From assembly GCA_963530295.1 (NCBI GenBank), contig CAUSCF010000006.1, positions 1-64,000 on the forward strand: a DNA stretch of 64,000 nt, in the 5' to 3' direction. A model generated the notes under the pieces. It was not told the DNA's origin. It was given only the letters and a program-made list of their open reading frames with translations, and did no database searches. Positions 24,738-34,559 of the stretch are shown here, one piece after another. The position numbers and the translations under genes are program-made. This DNA comes from JABCPE02 sp963530295. GTDB lineage: Bacteria > Bacteroidota > Bacteroidia > Flavobacteriales > Weeksellaceae. Within the stretch, counting starts at the first letter, position 1. Every line of letters begins with the position of its first letter.

Positions 24738-25349
24738 TTGAGGAGGTTAGGCAATATTTTGAAAATATCTATTGTTATGATAGAAATGATGGTGCTGCTC
24801 ATGTTCTGGGCGAATGTATGGGTTTTTCATTTGACCAATGGAAGGACATTCAGCCAAGTGAGCAAGGTGCCTCCTCGGACATGTGCCCTAGTTTTAGGAA
24901 CTTCTCCAAAGATGAAATCTGGTAAGGCAAATCCTTATTTCATCTCTAGAATGAAGGCAGCGGCGACTCTGTATCACCATGGGAGAATTAAAAAAATCAT
25001 CGTAAGTGGAGAGAAAAGCCCTTATTATAACGAACCAGAGGCGATGAAGAGTTATTTGGTTGGTTACGAGGGGGTTCCAGAAAATGTGATAACGGAGGAT
25101 TTTGAAGGATTTAGTACGCGGGAGAGTATTCTTCGGTGTAAAAATATTTTTAATGAGTCTAATGTGATTATCGTGTCTCAGGGGTATCACAATCTCAGAG
25201 CTTTGTTTTTTGCGAGAAATCATGGGATGAATGCTTTGGGATTTGATGCACGGGATGTTACAAAAAATGAGAGTTTTTACCGAAATCATATGCGGGAAGT
25301 TTTGGCGAGAGTTCAGGCGGCAGTGTATTATTTCTTGAAAATTTCTTAA
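24738..25349 (+). CDS. SanA/YdcF-family (DUF218) protein, second copy
   Basis: 203 residues, with a membrane helix (about 6-30) followed by the DUF218 domain: ALVLGTSPKMKSG, IIVSGEKSPYYNEPEAMK, EDFEGFSTRESILRCK and IIVSQGYHNLRALFFARNHG. It is a full-length paralogue of the 2398-3039 gene. I keep the TTG start at 24738: with it the distance from Met1 to the shared FW(A/S)N segment (Phe23) is the same in both copies, whereas the ATG at 24777 would cut into the membrane anchor. The role in envelope integrity is known for the family only. It is followed 60 bases later by the MFS gene. Confidence 0.82.
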   Translation: MRRLGNILKISIVMIEMMVLLMFWANVWVFHLTNGRTFSQVSKVPPRTCALVLGTSPKMKSGKANPYFISRMKAAATLYHHGRIKKIIVSGEKSPYYNEPEAMKSYLVGYEGVPENVITEDFEGFSTRESILRCKNIFNESNVIIVSQGYHNLRALFFARNHGMNALGFDARDVTKNESFYRNHMREVLARVQAAVYYFLKIS

Positions 25350-25354
25350 ATTTG
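25347..25354 (+). promoter_or_regulatory. Candidate -7 box for the MFS gene
   Basis: TAAATTTG overlaps the stop codon of the SanA-like gene and lies 55 bases before the ATG at 25410. It suggests that the MFS gene can be transcribed on its own. Confidence 0.35.
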
Positions 25355-25409
25355 CCCATTACCTAAGAATTTAGATCCAAAAAGGAGCTGATTCTTAAAT
25401 GATAAAATA

Positions 25410-26927
25410 ATGAAACAGATAAAAAATAACCCTAAAATAATGCGTGCATGGGCGGTGTATGACTGGGCGAACTCGGTTTATTCCCTAGTGATTACATCTA
25501 CCATTTTTCCTATTTACTATTCTATTCTGACGACAGCTTATGAGAAGAATGAATTTGTGCAGGAAACAGGAAGATGGATAAAAGTGCCTGTGCGAAATAT
25601 GATTTCGTTTTTTGGAAAGCAGTACGAGCCAGATGCGGTCTATGGATATTCTCTGACATTATCATTTTTCATAGTGGTTATCCTTACGCCTATTTTGTCT
25701 TCTTTGGCGGATATTATTGGAAATAAAAAATCTTTTTTACAGTTTTTCTGTTACCTTGGTGCTACATCTTGTATGGGATTGGCGCTTTTTGTGAATATGA
25801 AAACGGTGTATTTAGGTTTGCTTTTTAGTGTTACTGCGAGTATTGGTTTCTGGGGGAGTTTGGTTTTTTATAATTCATTTTTGCCCGATATTGCCACGAA
25901 AGACAGACAAGATGCATTGTCTGCGAAGGGCTATGTGTATGGATATATAGGCTCTGTGGTGCTGGTAATTATCTGCTTGATACTCATACAGGTAGTGGCG
26001 CGAGATGCTAAACAGGCACTGCTTTACACAAGGGTAAGTTTCTTATTGACAGGGGCTTGGTGGTTTGGTTTTTCACAATATACATTTAAACACCTCCCGA
26101 AATTTGGTGAGGTTAAAGACCAGCTGCCAAAGGATTTGGTTTTGTTGAATTTTAAAAATATTTTTAAATCTCACGAAGAACATGGAGGATGGTTTCAGGT
26201 AGTAAAAGGTAATATCAAATTCTACATAGAAATAGTAAAAGAGAGTTTCAGAGAACTTTATAAAATAGGGAAAGAACTCTTTAAAACACCGAATCTAAAG
26301 TATTTCTTGTCAAGTTTCTTTTTCTATAGTGTAGGAATGCAGACGATTTTCCTAATGGCAACTTTATTTGGGAAAAGTGAAATAAACTTAGAAGAAGGAA
26401 AACTGATAGCTACTCTTTTAATCATTCAAATAGAAGCAATTATCGGAGCGGTTATATTTTCAAGGTTGTCTAAAAAAATAGGAAATAAAAATGTAATCAG
26501 TATCACGGTTTTTCTTTGGATAGTGGTCTGTGTGTGGGCATATGTTCTGAATAAAGCCAATCCGAATGTAGAATATCATTTCTATGCCGTTGCAGGTTTG
26601 GTGGGACTTGTGATGGGAGGGTTACAGGCGATGTCTCGTTCTACATATAGTAGACTTTTGCCAGAGAATAGTATGGATAATACTACATTTTTTAGTTTTT
26701 ATGATGTATTAGAAAAAATAGCCATAATGATGGGAACGCTCATATTTTCGTTTATTATCGATAAATATGATGTGATAAAGAACTGCTTTGCCCAAGTGGA
26801 TATAGTATTGCCATCGGCGGCAGGAATGCGTTTTGCAGCTTTCTTCATGGGTGTGTTTTTCCTATTAGGTTTGATTTTGATAAGATTCGTTAAAATTAAG
26901 GTAATGGGCGATAAGGAAGTTTTGTAA
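25410..26927 (+). CDS. MFS transporter, UMF1/Atg22 family
   Basis: 505 residues with about 12 membrane helices. The N-terminal RAWAVYDWANSVYSLVI segment is the hallmark of the UMF1/Atg22-like branch of the major facilitator superfamily. A cytoplasmic loop of about 60 residues (225-285) separates the two halves. Further marks are ALSAKGYVYGYIGSV and MGGLQAMSRSTYSRLLPE. Yeast Atg22 exports amino acids from vacuoles; bacterial members have no firm substrate. It lies just upstream of the polysaccharide locus (45-base gap), but nothing in the sequence ties it to glycan synthesis. Confidence 0.88.
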   Translation: MKQIKNNPKIMRAWAVYDWANSVYSLVITSTIFPIYYSILTTAYEKNEFVQETGRWIKVPVRNMISFFGKQYEPDAVYGYSLTLSFFIVVILTPILSSLADIIGNKKSFLQFFCYLGATSCMGLALFVNMKTVYLGLLFSVTASIGFWGSLVFYNSFLPDIATKDRQDALSAKGYVYGYIGSVVLVIICLILIQVVARDAKQALLYTRVSFLLTGAWWFGFSQYTFKHLPKFGEVKDQLPKDLVLLNFKNIFKSHEEHGGWFQVVKGNIKFYIEIVKESFRELYKIGKELFKTPNLKYFLSSFFFYSVGMQTIFLMATLFGKSEINLEEGKLIATLLIIQIEAIIGAVIFSRLSKKIGNKNVISITVFLWIVVCVWAYVLNKANPNVEYHFYAVAGLVGLVMGGLQAMSRSTYSRLLPENSMDNTTFFSFYDVLEKIAIMMGTLIFSFIIDKYDVIKNCFAQVDIVLPSAAGMRFAAFFMGVFFLLGLILIRFVKIKVMGDKEVL

Positions 26928-26971
26928 CAGCCTTAAAATAGAGTTTCTACTTTATAAAAAGAGATAAACTA

Positions 26972-28888
26972 ATGAAAAAAACTTTATCCAAAATAATTAA
27001 TAAAATATATGATGGGGATAATAATATAGATATATCTGAAATGAGATACCTTCCTAGGTGGGGTGTTTTATTTATAGATGTATGTATTTTGCTGTTTTCA
27101 TTGTTAATTATAGAACAGATAGGTGTCTATTTTATAGGGACAATGGATTTTTATAAAAAATGTTCTCTCATTGTAGGGGTGAATGTATTTTTTATGATTA
27201 TTTTCCGTACTTATTCAGGTATTGTCAGGCATTCTACTTTTATAGACCTTTCTAAAATATTTCTATCCATAGTATATACCATATTTGTTTTGGTTATTCT
27301 TAATGTAGTGGTGTATTGGAGGATGGATTACAAACTGTTCAAGACTTCGTTGTTGCTTGTTTATGCGGGAGTTTCCTTTGTGTTATTATTTATTTATCGC
27401 CTTTTTGTAAAGGAATTTTTTAATTTCGTAAGAGAATACAGAAAGAATTTCCAGAAGAAAAGAATTTTGGTTTTAGGGATAGATGAGGTTTCTGTTTCTT
27501 TGGCAAAAATAATAGCGGACAACTCTTCTGTTCCGTATCATTTGGTAGGTTTTATTACGGAAAGAACGGATTCTAAACAAGCGAGTTTGCTCAATAGAAA
27601 AATTTATACTAAGCATGATATAGAGGAATATCAGAAAACACTTGATATAGACGGCGTTCTTATCAACCGAAATGGGCTGACCAAGGAAGCGATGCAGGAA
27701 TGGGTAAATTTTTTCTTGGAGAAAGGTATCCAGATGTATAAAGCGCCTGTTTTAGAGGAGATAAAAGAAGGAGGAGACTATTTCAAAATACAAAATATTC
27801 AGATAGAAGACTTGCTCAATAGAAAGCCTATCAGTATAGAAAATGAGGAAGTCAAAAGCAGACATTATAACAAAAATGTTCTGATAACGGGAGGCGCAGG
27901 CTCTATCGGAAGTGAAATCGTAAGGCAGGTAGCAATGTCAGACCCTGCTTTGGTGGTTGTTTTAGACCAAGCAGAAACACCGCTATATGCCATAGAATTA
28001 GAATTAAAGGAAAGTTTTCCGAATGTTAATTTTAAATTTGTTTTAGCGGATATTTCTAATATCAATAGGCTCGAAAGCGTATTTGAAGAATATAAATTTT
28101 CTGTGGTCTATCATGCTGCTGCCTATAAGCATGTTCCATTGGTAGAGGAAAATCCACATGAGGGAGTTTTGGTGAATATTCAAGGAAGTAAAAACTTGGC
28201 TCTTCTTGCAAGTAAATACAAAGTAGATACCTTTGTGATGGTCTCTACGGACAAGGCGGTAAATCCTACCAATGTAATGGGAGCCTCCAAGAGAGCAGCC
28301 GAATTGTTCGTTCAAGCGCTTCAAAATCAACCAGGGAATACGACTAAGTTTGTGACCACCCGTTTTGGGAATGTTTTGGGGTCTAATGGTTCGGTCATTC
28401 CATATTTCAAAAAACAGATAGAAAAAGGCGGGCCGATTACGATTACCCATCCAGATATTGTGAGGTATTTTATGACTATTCCAGAGGCGTGTGAACTGGT
28501 TCTTCAGGCTGGAACTATGGGCGTGGGAGGAGAGATTTTTGTCTTCGATATGGGAGAGCCTGTGAAAATAGTGGACTTGGCGGAAAGAATGATAAGATTG
28601 TCTGGTTTTGAGCCAAATATAGACATTAAAATAGTATATACAGGGCTTCGTCCAGGGGAAAAACTTTATGAAGAACTGCTCAGTGATGGAACGAAAACAC
28701 TGCCGACACATCACGAGAAAATAATGATTTCCAAGGATGAAACCATGGAATTTGAAAAAATAAACACATTGACCCAGAAAATATACGATCTTGCCAAAGA
28801 GAGTAATAAGATAGAAGTGGTTAGAACTTTGAAGGAAATAGTGAAAGAATTTAAGAGTAATAATTCTGTTTACCAGCAGTTAGATTAG
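26972..28888 (+). CDS. CapD/PglF-like nucleotide-sugar 4,6-dehydratase, membrane bound
   Basis: 638 residues. Four membrane helices lie within residues 25-150, then a CoA-binding-like Rossmann region (LVLGIDEVSVS), then the extended SDR catalytic domain: GGAGSIGS near 306-313, KHVPLVEENP, VSTDKAVNPTNV and MGASKRAAE, where the usual YxxxK is MxxxK as in WbpM/PglF/FlaA1. PglF and WbpM turn UDP-GlcNAc into UDP-4-keto-6-deoxy-GlcNAc. With the downstream aminotransferase and formyltransferase, this would be step one of an amino-sugar route. It is the first gene of the polysaccharide locus. Epimerase activity cannot be excluded by sequence alone. Confidence 0.9.
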   Translation: MKKTLSKIINKIYDGDNNIDISEMRYLPRWGVLFIDVCILLFSLLIIEQIGVYFIGTMDFYKKCSLIVGVNVFFMIIFRTYSGIVRHSTFIDLSKIFLSIVYTIFVLVILNVVVYWRMDYKLFKTSLLLVYAGVSFVLLFIYRLFVKEFFNFVREYRKNFQKKRILVLGIDEVSVSLAKIIADNSSVPYHLVGFITERTDSKQASLLNRKIYTKHDIEEYQKTLDIDGVLINRNGLTKEAMQEWVNFFLEKGIQMYKAPVLEEIKEGGDYFKIQNIQIEDLLNRKPISIENEEVKSRHYNKNVLITGGAGSIGSEIVRQVAMSDPALVVVLDQAETPLYAIELELKESFPNVNFKFVLADISNINRLESVFEEYKFSVVYHAAAYKHVPLVEENPHEGVLVNIQGSKNLALLASKYKVDTFVMVSTDKAVNPTNVMGASKRAAELFVQALQNQPGNTTKFVTTRFGNVLGSNGSVIPYFKKQIEKGGPITITHPDIVRYFMTIPEACELVLQAGTMGVGGEIFVFDMGEPVKIVDLAERMIRLSGFEPNIDIKIVYTGLRPGEKLYEELLSDGTKTLPTHHEKIMISKDETMEFEKINTLTQKIYDLAKESNKIEVVRTLKEIVKEFKSNNSVYQQLD

Positions 28889-28910
28889 CCCTAATTCTGA
28901 AAAAAAAGGA

Positions 28911-28918
28911 TATATTTG
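28911..28918 (+). promoter_or_regulatory. Candidate -7 box upstream of wza
   Basis: TATATTTG matches TAnnTTTG and ends 20 bases before the wza start, in the 49-base gap after the dehydratase gene. It could drive the export and assembly genes separately. Confidence 0.5.
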
Positions 28919-28937
28919 CAATAATTATAAATGAGCA

Positions 28938-29747
28938 ATGATGAAAATAAAAATATTTTTAATAATAACAGCACTTTTGGCTTTGACCTCTTGTAAAAAT
29001 CAAAAAGAAATAGCCTATATGCAGAATATAGAGCAGATAGCAAAAGAGGCATCTCAGAAAAATGTGCAATCCACTATACAACCTAACGATCAGCTTTTGA
29101 TATATGTGACTGCAAAGGATATGAGCATCACAGCGCCATTCAACCAAGGTGTAGCGACTGATATCAATAAATCACAAGTTAATTATTCCCAGCCTAATAC
29201 TAACCTTCCAGCATCTGGACAGACCTCTGTATCAGGTGTTACTTATACCGTTTATTCAGATGGATTTATAGAATTTCCTGTTTTGGGTAGAATAAGCACT
29301 ACTGGAAAAACAGTGGAGGCTTTGAAAGATGAACTGACCAAGAAATTGAGAAAATATATCATAGACCCTACAGTAAGTGTTCGTTATGCTAATTATCGTG
29401 TAACGGTGCTTGGGGAAGTAAATAAACCAGGGGAATATCTTATTCCAGATGGGAAAACTACCTTGCTTGGAGCTTTGGGGCTTGCAGGGGATTTGACTAT
29501 TTATGGGAAAAGAGATAATATTTTAGTAGTAAGAGAGCAGGATGGAGTAAGAACACAGGCCTATATCAACCTTACAGATGCTAATTTTATCAATTCTCCT
29601 TATTACCACTTGAAACAAAACGATGTGGTCTATGTAACTCCTAATAATGCCAAGAAAAATTCTGCTTCTTTTGGTCCTCAGACTACGATTTACATATCGG
29701 TGGCGTCTATCATTGTGACAATTTTGGCATTGATTATTAAAAAATAA
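28938..29747 (+). CDS. wza: Polysaccharide export outer-membrane lipoprotein (Wza-like)
   Basis: 269 residues. Lipoprotein signal with cysteine 19 (ALLALTSCK). The Poly_export domain starts near IQPNDQLLIYVTAKD, and a SLBB-type region follows (YRVTVLGEVNKPGEYLIPDG). The C-terminus has a hydrophobic helix (about 247-266) followed by KK, in place of the outer-membrane helix of E. coli Wza; this is common in Bacteroidota. Wza forms the exit channel for capsule or exopolysaccharide, docked to Wzc. The Wzc gene follows after 9 bases. Confidence 0.9.
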   Translation: MMKIKIFLIITALLALTSCKNQKEIAYMQNIEQIAKEASQKNVQSTIQPNDQLLIYVTAKDMSITAPFNQGVATDINKSQVNYSQPNTNLPASGQTSVSGVTYTVYSDGFIEFPVLGRISTTGKTVEALKDELTKKLRKYIIDPTVSVRYANYRVTVLGEVNKPGEYLIPDGKTTLLGALGLAGDLTIYGKRDNILVVREQDGVRTQAYINLTDANFINSPYYHLKQNDVVYVTPNNAKKNSASFGPQTTIYISVASIIVTILALIIKK

Positions 29748-29756
29748 ACATCAAAA

Positions 29757-32165
29757 ATGAATAATAAAAATTCATCAAAATATCCCAATACAGACAAGCA
29801 TCAAGTAGATGTTTTAGAACTGATAAAGCCATATACACAGAGTTGGAAATGGTTTGTAGTCTCTGCATTCCTTGCTTTAGTATTGGCATTGTTATACCTT
29901 AGGACAGAAACCTATGTTTATCAGGTGCAATCTTCTGTATTGGTAAAAGAAGCCAAAAATACATCAAGTTCCAGCACAGAAGCAGATTTGCTTATGGATT
30001 TATCAAAGCTGGGAGGAATGAGTTCTAATAGTATAGATAATGAGATAGAAATTTTTAAATCCAAAAAACTGATGAATGCCGTTGTGGAAAGCAAAAATCT
30101 GCAAGTGGCAATTTATTCCAGTGACAATCTTAAGAGTAAAGAGCTTTATGGGGATACGGCTCCATTTTTTGTAAATGTAGTTAATGAAAAAAAGAATGCA
30201 GTATTTCCTCAGGAGAATGTAAAAATAGAGATAAATGGCGATAAGATTACATTGTCTTCCAGTGAGTTAGATAATGAAATTACAGGAAGATTTAACAAGT
30301 TGATAAGCCTTCCGTATGCCAATATCATTATTACTAAAAATAAAGATTTTGACTCTGTAAAAGCGGGTACTTTGGGAGAATTGTCCCTTTCTATCTTGTC
30401 AAAAGAAGCTCGTGTAGTTCAGCTGCAAAAAATGCTGAATGTGGGTCTGCTTAACAAGGATGCGACGATAGTAGGTCTGTCCATGAACTATCCTAATGTG
30501 GATAAAGCCAAAGACATCATCGATAATCTAGTGGTGGCCTACAACCAAGATGCAATCAGTGATAAAAACTCTCAGTCAAAAGAAACGATGAAGTTCATCG
30601 AAGGGCGTATTGAGGTGATATCTAGTGAGTTGCAAAGTGTTGAAAATGAGAAGGAAAGGTTTAAGGAAAAAAACCAACTGACAGACATAGGAGTAGAAGC
30701 CAAACTTAATTTGGAAACTAGTGCCCAGTCCAGAGCTAAACAGCTTGATATAGATGCCGAAGCACAGATGGTGGATGGTATGATAGGCTATCTCAATAAT
30801 AAGGGAGCATATCAAGTGCTGCCATCAGCAGTAGGACTTACAGACCCTACAGCGTCTGCGGGGATAGAATCTTATAACCGTTTGGTTTTAGAAAGAGACA
30901 GGTTGTTAGCATCTGCTACGGAAAACCACCCAGCGGTAGTTAATGTATCTCAGCAGCTTAATGAACTGAAAGGTTCCATTATGCAGAGTTTGCAAAAAAC
31001 TAAAACGAACTTGAAAATAGCAAGTTCTGAGTTACAAATGGAGCAAAACCGAGCAAACGGGAAAATTTCTAAGTTGCCAAACATAGAAAAATTATTCAGA
31101 AATATAGAAAGACAACAGCAGATTAAAGAGCAGTTGTATCTATTATTACTACAAAAAAGAGAAGAATCAGCCATTTCATTAGCCATCACAGGTGATAAAG
31201 CAAGAGTGATAGATGAGGCCTATTCTTCTGATGTGCCAGTGTCTCCTAAAAAACCGATAATATTGATGGGAGCGCTGCTTTTAGGATTGATAATTCCGTT
31301 TGCTTTTATTTACATAAAAGAGCTTTTGAACATCAAGATAAAGACAAAACAAGATGTAGAGAGACTTTCTTCTACACCTGTTTTAGCGGAGTTGCCGAAA
31401 GTGGAAAAAGGCCAGTCCGAGCTTGTGGGAACGAACGATTCTTCCCTGATTGCGGAAGCCTTCCGATTATTGGTTACCAATATGAACTTTATTCTTCCTA
31501 AAAAGGACGAAGGAAAGGTGGTTTTTGTGACCTCTACAGTGAATGGAGAAGGGAAAACCTTTACTTCTGTTAATTTAGCTCAGACATTGTCCACGCCTAG
31601 AAAGAGAGTGATTTTGATAGGTTCAGATATTAGAAATCCACAGCTCCAAAGGTATAATAATAAAGCAAGAAAAGGTGTTGCAGGACTTACAGAGTTCCTA
31701 TATAATGATGAAACTACTATAGAAAGTATCATACATAAATATGCTTCTGATTCATATTTAGATGTGATTTATTCAGGAAGTATTCCACCAAATCCAGCTG
31801 ACCTTCTAACGAACGGAAGATATGAACTTCTACTGAGTGAGTTGAAAAAGAGATATGACTATATTGTCATAGATACAGCACCATTGATGCTTGTGACAGA
31901 TACGCTATTACTAGCTAATCTAGCAGATGCTACGATCTATATCATGCGTTCTGAATATTCAGAAAAAGCATTGATAGACTTTGCAAATAAGAACATCAGA
32001 GAAGGAAAAATCAAAAATGTAGGATTCGTTCTTAATGATGTGGAGAAGAGCAATTTTGGGTATAGAAACAAGTATGGCTATGGCTATTATACCGAAGGAA
32101 AAACTTGGTTTGACAGACTTAAAAATAAAATAAAGCATATCATCAGTAGAAGCAGAAGGTGGTAA
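29757..32165 (+). CDS. wzc: Polysaccharide co-polymerase / tyrosine autokinase (Wzc-like)
   Basis: 802 residues. N-terminal Wzz domain with a membrane helix near 33-52 and a second near 500-520, enclosing a large periplasmic coiled-coil part. The cytoplasmic BY-kinase domain has Walker A (STVNGEGKTFTSVN, about 590-603), Walker A' (ILIGSDIRNPQ, about 620) and Walker B (YIVIDTAPLML, about 700). A tyrosine-rich tail, GYRNKYGYGYYTEG, provides autophosphorylation sites. It controls chain length and polymer export with Wza and Wzy. No Wzb-type phosphatase is visible in the locus. Confidence 0.94.
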   Translation: MNNKNSSKYPNTDKHQVDVLELIKPYTQSWKWFVVSAFLALVLALLYLRTETYVYQVQSSVLVKEAKNTSSSSTEADLLMDLSKLGGMSSNSIDNEIEIFKSKKLMNAVVESKNLQVAIYSSDNLKSKELYGDTAPFFVNVVNEKKNAVFPQENVKIEINGDKITLSSSELDNEITGRFNKLISLPYANIIITKNKDFDSVKAGTLGELSLSILSKEARVVQLQKMLNVGLLNKDATIVGLSMNYPNVDKAKDIIDNLVVAYNQDAISDKNSQSKETMKFIEGRIEVISSELQSVENEKERFKEKNQLTDIGVEAKLNLETSAQSRAKQLDIDAEAQMVDGMIGYLNNKGAYQVLPSAVGLTDPTASAGIESYNRLVLERDRLLASATENHPAVVNVSQQLNELKGSIMQSLQKTKTNLKIASSELQMEQNRANGKISKLPNIEKLFRNIERQQQIKEQLYLLLLQKREESAISLAITGDKARVIDEAYSSDVPVSPKKPIILMGALLLGLIIPFAFIYIKELLNIKIKTKQDVERLSSTPVLAELPKVEKGQSELVGTNDSSLIAEAFRLLVTNMNFILPKKDEGKVVFVTSTVNGEGKTFTSVNLAQTLSTPRKRVILIGSDIRNPQLQRYNNKARKGVAGLTEFLYNDETTIESIIHKYASDSYLDVIYSGSIPPNPADLLTNGRYELLLSELKKRYDYIVIDTAPLMLVTDTLLLANLADATIYIMRSEYSEKALIDFANKNIREGKIKNVGFVLNDVEKSNFGYRNKYGYGYYTEGKTWFDRLKNKIKHIISRSRRW

Positions 32166-32178
32166 CAAATGACAACTC

Positions 32179-33381
32179 ATGTATCGGCATGCAATAACGA
32201 TAATAGATAAGTATAAACAATATTTCCCTGTAATAGTCAAATTATTAGGGTCGGGATTACTTACTTCATTGGGATTTGTGCTGCTGTCTTCAGGTAAATT
32301 TGATTATATATCTAATGAGCTGTCCGTCAAGATATTGCTTTTTATTCAGTTTCAAATAATAGGAATTACGATTTCCAAATATGGGCTGGATAGTTTGGTT
32401 TTTGCAAAGATGATAGGAGATACCAATAGTGTGTATGACCCGTTGGAATACATAAAAAAAAAGGGAATTCTATTATCCATTCTGTGTGCAGGTGTTTATG
32501 CTGTAATGTATGATTATACCTATGCGTTAGTTATTTTCTGTACAATAGTATTTGATGTTTATAGTGTAGTGGCTATTGTCCAGATGAATGTAATGAAACA
32601 CTATAACTACGCACTTTTTGCCAATATAGCAGCATATCCTCTTTTTTTTGGAGTTCTTCTTGTCAGTTCGCTTTTCTTTGAATACAGCTATGGGCAAATG
32701 ATAGCACTATATGTGGCGTGTATTTTTCTAAGGTTTTTGCTCTCGTGGATTTTCATCATGAAAAAGAAGAAAACAGAGAATATAGAACTGATGAAGCTGG
32801 AAGTCCCGTTTAGTTTAGGAATTCAGCAGATTTTGAATTTTAGTTTGTTTAAAATAGACCAAATCATCATTTCACTTGGAGCTGTTTTATTGGTGTTTTT
32901 TGGGATTGCAGGGCAGGATATTCAGCAAATTTTGTTTTTATCCAAATTCCCAGAGTTGGTTTCAGGAGTCTTGGTTTCGTTGTCGTTTTTGTATGGACCG
33001 TATTTGATTATAGAAAGCAGAGAAGGACTGATAGCGGTTTTGGATAAATACAAATGGATTTTGGTGCTCTATGGAGTGGGAATGTCTGTTGCTCTCTGTG
33101 TTTATATGCTGATTTGGAGTGGCGAAACGGATTTGGATATAGTTTATGTTATTTCTTACCTTATAGTTTCTGTATTGGCTGTTTTTGTGAATATGGTTAC
33201 ATTGGGGTATTTAAAGAAAAACGAAGTAAATATATTGGTTAAAAATCTAGTGATTAGCAGTGGTATAGGAATTGTTTTTTTACTGATGATTCCTTTTTTA
33301 GGGATGGGGAGATATATGGTTTGTAGTGTTCCTATACAGATGCTGGTTTTCTTGATTTTAAGATTACAAAATAAAAAATGA
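32179..33381 (+). CDS. Polysaccharide flippase (Wzx-like, MOP superfamily)
   Basis: 400 residues with about 12 membrane helices. The position between wzc and the polymerase, and segments such as KLLGSGLLTSLGFVLLSS, LEVPFSLGIQQILNFSLFK and DQIIISLGAVL, resemble Wzx-type flippases that move lipid-linked repeat units across the inner membrane. It is shorter and more diverged than typical Wzx (about 420-500). The stop overlaps the next gene in an ATGA junction at 33378-33381. Confidence 0.75.
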   Translation: MYRHAITIIDKYKQYFPVIVKLLGSGLLTSLGFVLLSSGKFDYISNELSVKILLFIQFQIIGITISKYGLDSLVFAKMIGDTNSVYDPLEYIKKKGILLSILCAGVYAVMYDYTYALVIFCTIVFDVYSVVAIVQMNVMKHYNYALFANIAAYPLFFGVLLVSSLFFEYSYGQMIALYVACIFLRFLLSWIFIMKKKKTENIELMKLEVPFSLGIQQILNFSLFKIDQIIISLGAVLLVFFGIAGQDIQQILFLSKFPELVSGVLVSLSFLYGPYLIIESREGLIAVLDKYKWILVLYGVGMSVALCVYMLIWSGETDLDIVYVISYLIVSVLAVFVNMVTLGYLKKNEVNILVKNLVISSGIGIVFLLMIPFLGMGRYMVCSVPIQMLVFLILRLQNKK

Positions 33382-34559
33382 AAACGCCATCTATACATAG
33401 TGAATTATATAGTCAGACTAACTTACTAGATTTAGTATTAACACTTATTTATGTCTTATTTATATTGAGACAATTTTCTATTTACATTAAAATAAGTCGA
33501 AAAATAGGATTTTTTTCCCTTTTGATGGGACTTATGCATTTTTTTGTGACATTTATTTCATATAGTTTTGTGATAAGTGGTTCTGCAGATGCTAAATATT
33601 ACTATTGGGAATCCACATATATAACAGATTGGGGATTGTCCTATCTTTCTAATGGAACCTCTTTTATTGTCTTTTTGAATTACATGTTGGTTCAGTGGTT
33701 TCAGTTGTCATTTTTGGGATGTTTTTTAGTTTTTTCTTTCATTTCTTATTTGGGATGCTTGAAATTATTTAAAATCATTATTAATATTACTCATAAAGAC
33801 TACAGTGGTTGGTATTTTTTCTTATTACTTATAGGTGTTCATTTTTGGACTGTTTCTCTCGGAAAAGACTCTCTCATGTTCTATGCTATGTGCTGTCTGT
33901 GTTACAATATATATTTTGATAAACCCAAGATCCATTACATTTTACCATTGTTATTGGTAGGGTTTATTAGGTTGCATGTCCTTATTTTTGTATTACTAGG
34001 AGGAGGTATTAGTTATGTTTTTACTAACAATAAGATAAAAATGCAGACCAAATTTGCTTTTGCGGGGCTTGTTTTTGGGGCTTTGTTGTTCCTTATTCCT
34101 TTCTTTTTAAAGGAAATAGCGGTTACCAATATCAGTGATATAGAAGGAAAACTACAAAATTCTATGAATGCTAATTTAGAAGGAGGAGCGGGAGTAGATA
34201 TGAAAGATAGTAATTTAGTTGTAAAATGGTTTAGCTACATGTTTAGACCTTTTATTTTTGAAGCTCGAGACCCAATGTTTTTAGTCTCGGCGTTGGAAAA
34301 TTTAGTTTGGTTGTATATCTTTTTCATCATAATCAAAGGTTTGTTTTTTGATAAAATTAAGACAAATTATATCTTGTGGAGTTATATAGGAATCATATTG
34401 GCATGTACGCTTCCTTTGGCTTATACACTTGCTAATTTTGGGATTTCGATGAGACAAAAGATTATGATATTCCCATTTTTCTTAATTTTATTTTTTATTG
34501 TAAAAAACTGCAGAAAATCATTCTATGAAAATTCTATTTCTGACCAAATACACCAGTAA
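33378..34559 (+). CDS. Polysaccharide polymerase (Wzy-like, EpsG/O-antigen type)
   Basis: 393 residues with about 10 membrane helices and little sequence conservation, as usual for Wzy. Features that fit are a periplasmic loop after helix 2 containing GSADAKYYYW, a long loop at about 255-290 (NSMNANLEGGAGVDMKDSNL), and its place right after the flippase. Wzy joins repeat units on the periplasmic side. Start overlaps the flippase stop (ATGA), and the 3' end overlaps the next glycosyltransferase gene by 35 bases. Assignment rests mainly on topology and context. Confidence 0.72.
   Translation: MKTPSIHSELYSQTNLLDLVLTLIYVLFILRQFSIYIKISRKIGFFSLLMGLMHFFVTFISYSFVISGSADAKYYYWESTYITDWGLSYLSNGTSFIVFLNYMLVQWFQLSFLGCFLVFSFISYLGCLKLFKIIINITHKDYSGWYFFLLLIGVHFWTVSLGKDSLMFYAMCCLCYNIYFDKPKIHYILPLLLVGFIRLHVLIFVLLGGGISYVFTNNKIKMQTKFAFAGLVFGALLFLIPFFLKEIAVTNISDIEGKLQNSMNANLEGGAGVDMKDSNLVVKWFSYMFRPFIFEARDPMFLVSALENLVWLYIFFIIIKGLFFDKIKTNYILWSYIGIILACTLPLAYTLANFGISMRQKIMIFPFFLILFFIVKNCRKSFYENSISDQIHQ

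Noticed and set aside
28043..28714. 223-codon minus-strand frame inside the CapD-like gene
   Set aside because: Antisense to the conserved SDR domain; residue composition is rich in His, Trp and Arg with no family.
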